Positions 37,838 through 50,480 are shown, counted from the first letter of the stretch. The stretch is 64,000 nucleotides of DNA from Prunus persica (GCF_000346465.2 NC_034009.1:5169269-5233268); one strand, 5' to 3'. The notes: generated from the letters alone by a model not told the origin. Numbers and translations: made by a program.

Positions 37838-38799
37838 CTTGGGTCCAATTTGGGCCTACAGACGATTTAGGTCTAAGGACTGCATGTCCCACAAAATTTA
37901 GGGAGCACGAGTACTTCCCTTTCTTTTCCGTATTTATAATATTGTCCATATATTCTTTTTTAAAAATTGAAGAATCTGCATATGAAGTTCTGTGTTCAAA
38001 TCCCATTCTTTTCAATATTGCTTGTATTAAAAGAAAAGTGAAGAATGTGTTCATAAGAAATGAAACAACACTAAGAATTTGCGAACACTTCTGAATGAGT
38101 TGCCCAACATTTATTTTGAACAATGTCAGGGAGATAGAGAACATCATGAATGAATTTGAATTGCCCTCCTTTTGTTTGGACTTGAAGGACTCATTTTCCT
38201 TCAGCTTTTTGCAATTTTATGTCTCCAAGCTTAACTTGGGAGACCACTTTTTCATCTAGACAAGGGCGGAATCAAGAATTTTTTAATGGGTGGGCTAGCG
38301 AAAGTTATAGTTTAAAATCTAATGATAATTTTTTTTTTTTGGTACTAACAGTTTCTATTTTTTTTTTATAGAAATAAAAGTATACATTAAATCATATAAA
38401 TCACGTCACAAGAAAAAAAAATGGAATTAGAGCCATAATATTCACAAAAGGGTGAATTTTATTTAGAAAAAATGTTCTCTTTTGGAGATACGTTAATGGA
38501 AAAGGATTAAAATTGATGTTTAGGACAAACTTTGACACCAAATACAAATGTGGAAGACTTTTGACTATGCCTATTGGTGTGGCAGGATATGCAATTGTAT
38601 ATATATTTTTATTTATTTTTAGTGAAATATTAGGCTATATTTGTTTAATTATTTTTTTCCCCAAAACCTTCCCTAAGCTACAACATGGCAACCCTTGGAC
38701 TAGTTCCGCCCATGCATCTAGGTTGACAAAACATTTTTATTTTTCTATCATGTAGTTACTACAACCATTGCCCCCATCCCAAATATAAAGACAGAGTTG

Positions 38800-39011
38800 C
38801 AGTAGGGCTAAAAATAACATGGGACCCACCACTTATAGGCCACGGAGACTCATTGTCAAGGTGGAAACTTAATGACAATGCCAACAACTACCACAATTAG
38901 TTATTTTGTGGACAATTCGTGACCAACACCCTTTGGTCACTGATTGTCAGTGACCAACATAAATATAGGCCACGAGCTGTCTGTGGCTTATAATGAGATT
39001 TTCTAGTAGTG
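38800..39011. mobile_element. Possible small CACTA-like element
   Basis: The right end, read in reverse, is CACTACTAGAAAA, the usual CACTA terminus. A subterminal block TTATA-GCCAC recurs inverted near the left end. Unit 1 lacks this sequence. A perfect 11-bp-stem hairpin TTGGTCACTGA...TCAGTGACCAA lies near 38933-38957. The left terminus is degraded, and no 3-bp duplication was confirmed. Confidence 0.45.
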
Positions 39012-39404
39012 ACTCTTGTCGTTGACTATAACACCAATAGAACAACTGGCATGATAAATCTTTTTCTCCATGTAATTTACTTCATAAACTAAAACTGAAT
39101 AAATATTAGAAATATATTTATGTCTTACTGTCTATTGCCAATTGGTTTCAAGGATACTTGCATTCTATTGGATCGGGTTAGCATCAGGCAAACTCTCCAT
39201 TTTCGTTTTTCCATTGTTGGGTAAACAAACATCAGCAAGAAAAAGAAAAGAGCTGTTTTCAACATTGAAAACACAAGTATATAGATACACCAGCACACGA
39301 ACTAAACTTTTTTTGTTTCTTTTTATGCTTATATAGCAAACTTAAATGTAGGTTCTGCCACTTATTCATTCCACCAGGATGCCATTTGAGATGCTAGAGC
39401 TTAT

Positions 39405-39687
39405 AAGAGAATGAACTCAAGAGGAAGAGAGGGGGATGAGAACAGAGAGATTAAGAAGAATTGCCACAATCAAGATGATACGTTCTCAGTATTATCTGCA
39501 GTATAAATATTGGTACATGGGTTAAACTTTCTCAACCCACATATATTACAGAGGACTTGACAATTAATCATTCTGGCTGATGAATGCCGTGCTTGTGGTT
39601 AGGAGGCTTCTAAGGCTGATGTAATGGGATCAGCTGATTTCATGGGACTGACAGATTGGATGGGATCTGCTGGTGTAGTAGTCTCTT
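39405..39687. mobile_element. Insertion in unit 2 with 10-bp target duplication
   Basis: TAGAGCTTAT occurs on both sides (39395-39404 and 39688-39697) but only once in unit 1 (about 36005-36014). The inserted 283 bp starts AAGAGAATGA and ends TAGTCTCTT, a very short inverted repeat. It has no coding potential that I recognise; the family is unknown, perhaps Mutator-like from the duplication length. Confidence 0.65.
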
Positions 39688-39759
39688 TAGAGCTTATGAG
39701 ACGAACTACATTTTGAAAAAACAAGCTACTAGATCGGTTGCTAAGCCCTCCTCTTGGAT

Positions 39760-39995
39760 ATAGAAGCATTCTTAGTTCTGCTAATTTCACTGGTAAATGG
39801 TAATGCAAAAAATGTTGCACGATCATGTGAGCCATATGAGTATCCTAGGTTCTGGTAAATATCAGAACCTGACTCCCATCATCTTGCAGCTTAATCTGCA
39901 ACCTCCAATGACATAAAATGATACTTCTAAACATTTGCTCTTCTCACCGGCAAGAAATCCATCACCATAGTCGCAGGAGAAATGGCACCACCATA
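39760..39995 (-). pseudogene. Degenerate ACA 5'-leader/exon-1-like sequence, unit 2
   Basis: This is the unit 2 counterpart of 36072-36330, with TAGAAGCATTCTTAGTTCTG near 39761, GAGTATCC-AGGTTCTGG near 39838 and GTCGCAGGAGAAATGGCACC near 39970. It is broken by indels like its partner. Confidence 0.5.
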
Positions 39996-41282
39996 TGCTA
40001 CAAACGTCGATTCTGCACAGGAGAGATGGCACTTGTTTAACTCTCTTGCATGCAGAAATGGAAGAGGAAAGCACTGCATTTTTTGTTGCCCTCTAGGATG
40101 AATACTGCAGCAACGAGTAAAACATTACTCAAAACTTGTGTGGGTTGAGATTCTTCTCTTTCTGTGTTCTACTTATATAGAAAGGAAAGATCTTTCTAGA
40201 CAAGGTAAAGTTAAGTAAAAAACAAAAGCCTTTCTGGTAATTGGTTGCTTTTACTTTTGCTTTCTTTTCTTTGCTTTTTGAAAAATTGTCAATGTTGCGG
40301 CTCTCATCATTCACTTTGTTGAAAAATGAGTAGCAACATGATTATTGTTTCAACTCCACTGATAGCGGTGGAATAATGCAACAATAATTCTAAGTTAACC
40401 TTGTATGCAAAAAAGTTGAAAAGTAATAGGATCCTTACCTTCAAATAGCTCCTACTATCTTGTGGGCATAGCTTTTTGAGTTCGTTTGACACGAAAACAT
40501 GACCTATGCTCATGTTGGGCTTTGCATCTTGAAGTCATTTGACTTTCTTACATAAACTGTTTGCGGCTAAGCATCATATTTTTGCATCTTGGATTTCACA
40601 GATTTAATTGTAGCCAACCATAGGGAATTTTGAAAAGTAGCCAAATCTTGGACATGTTCATATGCCATGAAACCCAAGTCAATGGAAGCACATCTGTCAA
40701 TGGCCTCCCTAAGTCCATGCATTTGTCTTTCACTTCCTTCTCGCCCACGCATTTCATTGAAGAGCCTAGGGCTGTGAAGGATTCAATCCAATCCATCAAA
40801 ACTAACTAATTCAATTTAATCCGCCAAAACCCAGAATCAATGTATGGTTTACAAGATTCATCTACTCACCAACACCACAACCCAAGAAAAGAATCTTAAG
40901 AATATGGTGGGAAATGCTTAGTGGAATAAAATTGCACAGAACTGGACCTCTTGGTTGGGCCAATGCACATATTTTCTTGCAAAAATAAATCTTCCTTTCT
41001 ACTTAGGTAGACTCTAGGGAACTTCTAACTGCACCTGCAAGATTGGTCCAACATCTATTTCGATTCACTTGGGTGGTTCATTGGTGAACATTAAAAACAA
41101 TTCATTTCAGATATAATCATATGCATTTTCCCTACAAAAATATCTATATAACGCTGTGTTCAACCTTACATGATGTCACACACATTCATACATATAATAA
41201 CCTTATTTCAAATAACTTCTTGTATATGGATGAGGCTGTAGACTGAGACCATGTAACAAACTTAGCCATATCTTGTATATTC

Positions 41283-43520
41283 TTAGCTTTGTCTTCTTAA
41301 ATTATGATATGAGTCTCTAATTGCCTTCATTTGATTAACAACAACGTTCATCAGCATCCGCTCTGTTGGTGATATTGCAGAGCATGAGAGTCCTAGCTGC
41401 ATCACTGAAACCAAACATTCCTCCAATCTTCTTGCTTGGACTGGGTAGCCATCCTGATAGCTTGTGCTTGGTCTTGCTCGTATGTTATCTCCGCATCTGT
41501 CATCAGCAGCATTTGCATTTACTTTTTCAACGAGCAATGAAAGGGCAACTACATCCATGGCATGGTCAGGCATCGCCATGGCAGTGATTCAGTGAATGCA
41601 TAGGCCATCTCTGAAAAGGGCTTCTATAGGCCTTTTTCCTATAAATATTTCTAGCAACAGTATTCCGAAACTATAGATATCTCCCAATAAGGAAACTTGG
41701 CATCCTATGCCATACTCTGTCATTGAAAACATACATTAGGATGTAAAAGTCAAATTCGTTTTTAGAACTTAGATCTTACATATTGAAGAGTTTGTGAATA
41801 CTTCTTTTCAAGGAAAAAGAGGCCATTATCTTTTTCTTTATTTATATGTATTATCAGAAGAAACTTATAATAAGTTACTAGGAGTAAAAAAATATGAGAA
41901 TGATAGAAACTCACACCCGGAGGAATGTAGCCTATGGAACCCCTTAGCCTAGCTGACATGGTTTGACTTTGAGATTGAGTATTTGATGCTTCTAAGAGGA
42001 ACCGTGCTAAACCAAAGTCACCAACATGGGCTACGATATCTTCATCAAGAAGAACATTGCTCGGCTTTAGATCACAATGAACAATGGATGTTTCACAGTG
42101 GTTGTGGAGATAATCTAATGCAGAATCGACATCAATTGCAATATTGAGTCTTTGTATAAAGCTCAATCTTTTACTTTGACACTGCTCCTCATTTATTGGA
42201 TACAACCACGTCTAGACTTCCGTTTTCCATGAACTCAAAAACTAGACTTTTTGAAATCATTACCCTAGTTATCAATGCTTGAGCATGCAGTTATGAACTT
42301 GAGAAGATTACGGTGTTGTATACTTCTTAAAGCTTTGCATTCATCTATGAAACTCTTGGAAGCTCTTTTTTGATGAAGGTTTAATACCTTAACAGCAACT
42401 ACCTTCCCAGTTGTAGGGATTGTTCCTTTGTAAACGGAACCAAAGCTTCCCATACTAATCATAGCGTCCATAGAGAACCCGTTAGTTGATTCAACTAGTT
42501 CTAACTTCTAAGTAAGAGACCTGATTTCCAATCCTTATAAGAACTTGAAGCTACAAGTCCACCTCTTGACTTTTTCACCATTAAACAAGTAGCAATGAAG
42601 CACTACAAAGCAATTATGAATGTAAGTATAGGAATTACTTCTTTTGGCGCAAGAATTCCTTGAGATGAATGAGGCTTTTTGCGCAAGCATGCAGGTAAAA
42701 GTAATTGTGGGATGCCACCACAGAGCCTATGGTTTCCAAGAACTGAGAGACCACTAGCATTTGAAACGATCCCTTCTTTAGGCAATTCACCCTCAAAATC
42801 ATTATAAGAAAGATTGAGATGGTTAAGAGCTCTAAACTTGCCTAAGAAATCAGGAATTTTTCCAGATAAGTTATTGCGTGAAACATCTCTTCCAAGCCTC
42901 TTAAAGCTATAAGGGGACTCAGGAATTGTTCCTTCAAATTCATTACTTTAAGTGCAGGCGCTCCAAAATAGTACAACTATCAAGGGTTGCGGGGATTTCA
43001 CCTGATAATTTGTTTCCGGAGACATCTAGCTCCGCCAGGTTTACCAAATCGCCCACTTCAGACGGTAGTGAACCAGTCAAAAAATTGTTAGACATGCTCA
43101 AAGAAATTGTAAGGGAAGAAAGCGTAAAAAGCTTCTTAGGTCTGGTGCCTGTTAGATTATTACTAGGAAGATTAAGTAGTTGTAGCTTTTGGCAATTGGC
43201 AAGACTTAGAGGTATGCTTTCGCTGAACATATTCTGCTCCATGCAGAGATTTATCACTGAAGTCAAGTTACCCAACATGGATGGGATTGGCCCATCAAAT
43301 TTGTGAGCACCCAATGCAACTTCTGAATCTTCCCAATCTCATCAGGGACACTACCACCCAACCCAAGTAGTTATATTCCATTCCAAGACCGATAAAGTTT
43401 ACAAGATTTCCAATGCTGTTTGGTTGAGTTGCGATATGGTGAATAAACTATACTTCCATTCTAAGGTCTGCAACCACTTAACCATCCCGCCAGTCATCAC
43501 TTTGTGATAATAAGCTATGG
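41283..43520 (-). pseudogene. LRR receptor-like kinase pseudogene (class XII, EFR/At3g47570-like)
   Basis: In order on minus: several leucine-rich repeats (for example NNLTGTRPKKLFTLSSL, GSLPSEVGDLVNLAELDVSG), a cysteine cap (GNHRLCGGIPQLLLPAC), then a kinase domain with GSFGSVYKG, VAVKVL, the non-RD catalytic loop IVHCDLKPSNVLL, VGDFGLARF and a C-terminal lobe (GDIYSFGILLLE). The intact family detects microbe-derived peptides at the plasma membrane. Here the signal peptide and most LRRs are missing beyond about 43500. Frameshifts occur near 42950, 42890, 42207 and in the LRRs near 43320. In-frame stops lie at 42265-42267 (TAG) and 41589-41591 (TGA). The usual kinase intron (about 41718-41914) is still present, so this is not a processed copy. 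Confidence 0.9.
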
Positions 43521-43659
43521 AATATGTATTTATAATACATGCGAGCTGTTTCTCAAAATAGAAATTAACATAATTACTTATTGTTTTATATTGTTGATCA
43601 TAATTTATTTCTTTTCTATTTAATCCATTTAATGTTATTGATTATTTTATTATTCATTA

Positions 43660-43947
43660 CTAGCCCCTTGACACATGCTCACGCATGTGCCAATTGGTTT
43701 TCTTTTTCTTTTTTATTTTATTTTTAGAATTAATAAAAGATAACAAAGTAGTTATGTTCCATAAAAGTAGGACCTATTATCTTATTTTGTTTTTAATTTT
43801 AATTTTTTTAATATTAAAAAATATAAATTTACCATATTATCCTCATTTAATTAATAATTTCAATTCTTAATGTTTGAATTAACAAAGGGCATTTTCTGGT
43901 ATTTTGAATGTTTCACCATTCTCTGCCTTTTGCTTTATATATATAGA
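43660..43947 (-). mobile_element. Non-autonomous Helitron, copy B
   Basis: On minus it starts TCTATATATATAAAG and ends GGGGCTAG with a GCATGTG-type hairpin before the end. It is 288 bp and collinear with copies A and C. Flanks are A and T as expected. It lies just beyond the truncated 5' end of the receptor-kinase pseudogene. Confidence 0.82.
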
Positions 43948-44199
43948 TAAGTACTTACATTACTAAATTCCCCTTCAAATTGTTGCTTAATTACTTAAAT
44001 CTCTATAATTATTTTCTTTGTTTACTACTTAATTCTTCCTTTGATAAATTTATTTATGTTCTTAGTTAATTTTCAATCTTCACTATTATTTTTTAAGTAT
44101 GGTAAAGTGCCTAATTTTCATGAAAAGTCAAGTTGGTTTAATTATTTTTCAATTTTTGATAAATAATAAATATAAGAACGTGTACCATGTCCAATGAAT

Positions 44200-45125
44200 A
44201 ATGTGAAATAAGGTTACACATGTATCTTACCATGCAATTTATAAAGTGTAAAATATTATACTAAAAAATGATAAATAAATTACTATAGGGTGTTTAATTC
44301 TCTTCATTAATTACTCCATATTTTCTAAGTCACGGAGTTTGTCAGCTCGCAATATAATCAACGTAAATCACTCAAACCCACTATGCAATGCATTTCCTTC
44401 CAATTTTTTGTGTCAAAATAATAGCTGATTGACTAAATAAACTTCTTCTAAAGTTTCATTCAAAATTTCCATGTATTTATCACAATTTCTATGGTTTTTA
44501 TCCAATTTTTATCGATATCGATATTTTCCCGATATTTCCACCGATATTTTTGTATTTTTGAACTACCGATATTTCCGAAACTATCGATATTTAATACCTT
44601 GATAGAAAGCATAAGATGGTTTGGTATTCAAACAAGAAACCACCTCCCTCTCACTAGTTTCAAACTCACAGAGCTAACCTATTATTTATTATTATTATTA
44701 AGTTGAAGATTTAAATATAATATTACTATTCTTTCTTTCTTTTTATTTTCTAAAGATTTAAATAGAAATAAGAACTTTACAAAATAAGGAAAAGACGCCA
44801 ATGGAGAATTGCACTGTATGCAGTAAAAATAATAATAATAAATGGAGAATGTAAGAAAAACTTGGAAATTTTTATTGAAACTTTGGAATGTCAATTTAGT
44901 CAATTATCTATGAGTTTATCACAAAAAATTAGAAGGAAATACATTGCAAGATGGATTTAACTAATTTAAGTTGATTATACAGCAAGCGGGCAAACACTAT
45001 GAGTGTAAAAAATATGTAATAATTAATGAAAAAAGATTAAATACACCGTAATCATTCATATCTAATGATTTATTATAATATTTTACACTTTATACATTGC
45101 ATGGTAAGATACATGAATGACTTAG
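44200..45125. repeat. Long inverted repeat, arms about 44200-44295 and 45035-45125
   Basis: The arms share TGTATCTTACCATGCAA, TATAAAGTGTAAAATATTAT and GGTGT-TTTAAT in opposite orientation, over about 90 bp with few mismatches. About 740 bp lie between. It may be a foldback element or the ends of a transposon. No coding sequence was recognised inside. Confidence 0.7.
44505..44600. repeat. CGATATT-rich array, left
   Basis: Six or more CGATATT/CGATATC motifs at irregular spacing in under 100 bp. A second, larger array lies at 45424-45640, so the two may bound one element. Confidence 0.75.
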
Positions 45126-45423
45126 TACCACATAGAGTTCCTACGAGGTTCAAATTTTTCACTATCTTCATCATCTCTATGTGTAGAGTAAGTGTATTGT
45201 GAAGAGTAGTCATCAAATGATAAATCCCCAAAATAGTTTTGCATGTAATTGTTAACATACCACCCATATAAATATAAATATTTTAGCATATTATCACAAA
45301 AACATAAGTGATATGGTGTTTAAGGTGTTGGAGGAGTAAAATGGAAGGGGTTCATATCCCCTTTGTGCTTTTTTCTCCCCTTTTTCCCTTTTTTTTTTAA
45401 ATAACTTTTTTTTTTCCTTCACA

Positions 45424-45640
45424 TCGATATTTTCGATATTTTAGCGATATTACACCGATATTTTGACAAAATATTGTTGAAATGTGAGCGAAATTATCGA
45501 CATCGATATTTTCCGATATTATCGTCGATATTGTCGATATTTATACGATATGTACATTAATATGTTCCGAAATATCCGAGATTCAAAAAAACCGAAATAT
45601 CCTCGATATGTCCTCGATATTATCGATATTTCAGACTATG
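45424..45640. repeat. CGATATT-rich array, right
   Basis: More than ten CGATATT-type motifs in about 215 bp, mostly in the same orientation as the left array at 44505-44600. The spacing is irregular, so this is not a CRISPR array or a simple satellite. Confidence 0.75.
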
Positions 45641-45966
45641 CTTGTAACCACGGAAGTTGCAATGAAATACATCGGATCGAGGAGAGAGAAAAAATAACAA
45701 ATAGAAAGGATTCTTATGACCACCACTAGTTTGAGAAAAAATACAATCAAGGACTGGAGCACACCTTCCATATTTAAGAAGGAAATAAAGAGGCTCATCC
45801 CATAAAAAAAAACATTAAGAAAAAACGTGAAAAAACGTGAAGTTCAAAATAAATTATCAACATGTAGAATCCCTCTCATTGAAAACTTGTGCAGAATATA
45901 AAAGACGCAGGTTTTCTGCAAGCGAATATTGTTTCTGTAAACTTGCTCCTCAGGAAAGGTTTCCGG

Positions 45967-48900
45967 TTATTCTTCATCATCATAATTGAACTTGACTGAG
46001 TGTGACTGCTGATCAATCTGCCCTCCTCTGTATGACCCACGCTTCTTCTTAGTCTTTTCATGACGAAAATCCCTGCGTAAGAGAGAGATTTAGGTTCTAC
46101 ACATTCAATTGAAAGCATAATTAAGAAAAAAGTGTCTATAGAGCACAATGCATTTTAGTGTGTGCATGCGCATGTAGGTGTTGTGTGTGTGAACAGGACA
46201 ATCAGCTGAGAACATTTTAATTTACTGAACCCCCTTCCATTCTTCATCCAAGATGATCCCCAAGGATACCATTCCATTATGTATACTAGTGTTTCAGTTA
46301 AAGAGACCAATATGGGGGGTTTCTGTTCAAGTGAATAAAGACACAAGCAGCATTTAAACTTAACTTTGATCACAAGTCAGGTAGATGGCCCTTTTTTCAC
46401 TATGAAATATAACCCCATTCTAAAGCCATCATCTTAGATGATCGATCTCTACCCAATTAACACCCATATAACTGTCAGTCAACCAATAACTTTTGCACAG
46501 CTTGACTCCAACTTACATCAAATAACTCTTTCTAACCAATACATTTGAAGCCCTTCACTTAACATGACCACCATCTCAAACAATTCTTCTTCATAATTCA
46601 TTTTGTCTAGGATTGGTGGCCTCCCCACCTAATCGTAGATATATTGATTGTTAATCTTTTGTCACTCATTCATATATCGCAACTACACTTGGCACAACTC
46701 AGTTCAATGGGCATATTGGTTTGACCTTGTCCAGTGATGCGCATTTTTTTATAATTACCCAACATTTTTGTGCCACCAAAAATAGTAGCCCTTGTAGCAA
46801 TCAAACAACTAGTCAAGTTTCATAGGAGTTTTATAATCATGAAATACTTCGTATCACTACTTTTACTTTATTTGTGCAAAGGGAAAAGTAAGATAATAAT
46901 TAAAAGAGCATGAAAAACACTTTGAAATACAACAATGTCTTTAGTTAACATTAACAAACAAGTGGCAATCAGTATACACACCTTCCTCTAACTTGCCCAA
47001 GAACTTCCTGTGCTTTTGCACCGTAGCCAATCTCTGCACCATCCTGCACAGAATTGAGAGTGAGAAAATTAGTGGACACACAAATAAATACAGGGTGGAA
47101 GAAAAAATACAGAAGCCAACCAGTCTCACACCTTTGCCCAGTAAGAATTATCCCGAAGCTTCTCGTCTATGAATTCCACCTCCTCAGCTTTTACCCTTTG
47201 AAATGCCTTAAAAGCCGTTGGCTGCAATAACAGCATTTATAAACATTATTTAAACCTTTAAGCTACATCCGTATCGTGCAAAAAGAGAGAATAGAGAAAG
47301 GCAACATACATCACTCCAACAACAACATCATCAAGCACTGCATACAAAACCCATGCATACGTATAAAGCACAACAGTTGAGAAGAAAGTTTCACAATAAA
47401 AACCTCCTTTGAAATGGCTTAGATCCAAATAAAAACATGAAAAAGGAAAAGTACATTTGACATGCCATGTAGCAACCAGAGTCTCAAAAGAGGCCGCATG
47501 AATCACTCACATCTTAAATAGTTAATCGTTACAAAAATCATTAAAAACTTCACTTCCCTAACCATCTTACATTACACTTTCAATAAGACCATCTACATCA
47601 AGTCATAAAACCTAGGGACCTTTCAAAACCATAAAATCAATACATTATCAAGTGTTACATGTAAAAGATAACACAAAATATACCAAACTTCCTTCGTCTT
47701 AGTGTTACTTGTTATATAATTGGGTGATAGCATATATGGCAGCCCTAAAAAGGGATTCCCAAGGGGACAAACCATTGAAATAGATTTTGTCAAATATACA
47801 AGATAGTTGAATGATGGACATAAGGATGTGCTTTTTCTGACCATCAAGGAATCTTGAATAAATATGGATGTGCTTTTTCAATGCAGAAATGATTAGTAAA
47901 AATCTAACCCTTCTCAAATTTTGACAACTCCTAACATACCGTCAGGTCATAGTAACCAGGTATTTAAGCATTTTTATGTTAGGAATAGACTGATTTCTTT
48001 TAGTCAGATATATTATAAATAAGATCACAGCTTTTACAAATAAATGGTGTTTCACATATAATTCATGTAGCAAATTGGCAAATAAGGAGCAGTAGAAATC
48101 CATACAGAGGGGATAAACTTCTAATCTCAAATAGTTCATTAGCATGCTTTCTCATACACGTAAAGATCGAGGAAGTACCTCATCAGAACCATTGTGCTGC
48201 TTCTTCATGCTTTTCTTTATCGAAGACTTCTCAGCACTTTTCTCTAGGTTCCCATTTGCCTGGCCATCAAGCTGCGTAACAGAAGCTTTTTGAAACACAT
48301 CTGGACCAACTTGACCACTTTCCCCTCCACTATCTTTACCAGCATTTTCAGCTTTTCCTAGGGACGCATCACTATTTGCTGGTTGCTCACTTCCCTTGGA
48401 TGCTTTTAAACTCTCTACCTTTCTGCGCTTGGATTCTTCATCTTCTCTGTTGTCAGCAGGCTGCGAATCATTTCCTTCAGACGCTAATCTTTTTCTTTTC
48501 TTGGACCCTTTACTCTCCTTACCGGTAGCATCCACATCTGATATCTTCAAATCATCTTTTGTAGAACTAGTTCCATTTGTATCTCCTATACCAAGCACCT
48601 TCACATCCTCACCATCTAGACTTTCAGAAACCAAACCATCTTTCTTTTTCTTCTTACCATTAGGTTTGACACTCTTCTCATCCACTGGAATTTCATCAGC
48701 AGTTGATTTACCAATTCCATTTGCATCAACAGAATCAGAACTTGACTTGTTCTTCTTTTTCTTCTTATCCTTTGGTTTCTTCTCCGTCTCAGAATCAGAA
48801 GCAAGTGAATCAGAAGCTACCTTAGATTTCTTTTTCTTTTTCTCCATGCAATTCTTTTCAGTCTCCTCCAACAATTTTTCAGGCTCCTTTATGTCTTCTG

Positions 48901-48985
48901 TGCAGAATTAACAAGTCTAACATAAGAACTTATGTAAAAAATAATAAAGATATAACTATATCCTGCTGATGCACACACATTCACA

Positions 48986-49021
<36 letters not shown>

Positions 49022-50480
49022 CTCATTAGATCATGCATATCAAACATATTTATAAATTCATGCATACCTTTCTTCTTCTGGCTGTTGACATTTGTGACTC
49101 CATTATTACTACATAACAGAGAAGCACAAGTACAATTAGAATAGCAACTGAAAGTTAATGCTTAACTAAACGCAGCATGAATGAACCACCAAATGCATTG
49201 AGTATTATGGTGGTCTTCCAGACAGCATTGAGACTCTTTCCATTGGATTTCATGCCAGTGAGTGTCATCAACAGAATTCTAGGATGTTGAACAAAAAACC
49301 TATGATAATCATCTAAATTACGAGCCCCTGACAACTTTTGTTTTAAAGATAATCCTGTAATTTAGAACCACTTAACGAATTAGCAAAATCTATCACAGTA
49401 GTGATAACAATTGATGTCATACTATAGAGAACACTACATAATCATCGGATCACAAATAACTATATCAGGAAAGATTAGCATAACAGTACCGATGTTGCTA
49501 CCTCCACATCGTTGAACTTACAAAAATCAGAAAACAAAAGTTTTAGAAATTTATGCTGCCCAACAAAAACTGTCATCTGGAGTCAAAATACTGAGTCATG
49601 CCCTTATTCAGAAAAAAACAAAACAAAACTGACACCCAAAAGGCATGGAAGTGAGTAGATTGAGTAAAGATTTAAAGAATTACTTCCAACTTATTGAAGA
49701 TGATGTTACAATTGATGACCATCTTGATATAAATTCTTTAAGAGACAAAAAGAAAGTTAAAAGAATTATCAACGTACCACATCAACTTGCAGTACATTTC
49801 TTCCAAATCCAGTGAAGATTCCTTCGGTCCACTTTTCTGTAAAAGGGTCAATATCCAATTTTGTAATTCAGTATCAATCAATTTATACTCTCTAATACTT
49901 CGTTAACAAATTTCCCAACTCCATCTTCTGGGACAATTATACAAACTCATTACTATTTAATCATAATAGATATGGACCAGCGCAAAAAAAAAACATCATA
50001 TAGATATGAACTGAACTATATTGGCAACTTAAACCTCTACAATGGAAATAACAGAAGGTCCAAAACAAAACGGAAGGAATGATAAGGAGGAATCCTACAA
50101 TCATTTAGGTTCTATTTGGTTTTCAAAAATTGTGTCTTTTAGAACTTCAGAGAACGCATCAAAATAAATTCCATTATGCTCTGCATTTTCCTCTGTTTTC
50201 TAGGCAACCAAACAGAAAATAGACAGCTGCCCACCTCGATTTGAGCTTCGGACCGGAACTTTTTCAGGGTTTTGGAGAACCCATTGCTCTCCAGGAATCG
50301 AGCCACGGCATGGAGGAGTGGACCCTTCTGGCCGGGACTTAGAGTTTGGGTGCTGTCGCTGGAGATATTAGGCTTACTGTGCTTCATATCTTCTAGGTTT
50401 GCGAGCTGAACTTGGCGAGGCCTGAAGGCGAGAAGGGTAGGGTTGATAGTGTCCTGCGTGCTTGTTAGGGACTTGGGCAT
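45967..50480 (-). CDS. LisH and SRP40-domain nucleolar phosphoprotein (Nopp140/NOLC1-like)
   Basis: Seven exons, all GT-AG and frame-consistent: 50235-50480, 49778-49836, 49068-49108, 48179-48897, 47132-47221, 46982-47043, 45967-46072; total 440 aa. The N-terminus has a LisH-like helix motif (about residues 53-80, LLHAVARFLESNGFSKTLKKF). The middle (about residues 116-355) is a low-complexity Lys/Ser/Asp/Glu region with KKKKK clusters and CK2-type acidic serine sites. The C-terminus holds the SRP40 domain (FQRVKAEEVEFIDEKLRDNSYW, then RDFRHEKTKKKRGSYRGG). In the known family such proteins shuttle through nucleolus and Cajal bodies as chaperones for snoRNP assembly and rRNA synthesis. The first ATG of exon 1 is the only upstream start in frame. 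It is head-to-head with ribosomal protein L7. The Arabidopsis relative is, from memory, At5g57120. Confidence 0.9.
48989..49017. repeat. (GA)n microsatellite in intron 3
   Basis: About 14 GA units in the third intron of the SRP40-like gene. Confidence 0.92.

Larger units (their letters stand above)
37838..41140. repeat. Tandem duplication, unit 2
   Basis: This unit is collinear with unit 1 (34738-37016) but longer. It has about 830 bp of extra sequence after 37895, a CACTA-like segment at 38800-39011 and a 283-bp insertion near 39405. It lacks unit 1's MITE and Helitron. It ends beside the receptor-kinase pseudogene. Confidence 0.85.

Noticed and set aside
44505..45640. CGATATT arrays as a possible CRISPR or satellite
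   Set aside because: Spacing is irregular, repeats are 7 bp, and this is a plant genome; neither description fits.
48396..48911. 171-codon open frame on plus
   Set aside because: It is the antisense shadow of the Lys/Ser-rich exon 4 of the SRP40-like gene; its F/S-rich content is the complement of AAG/GAA codons.
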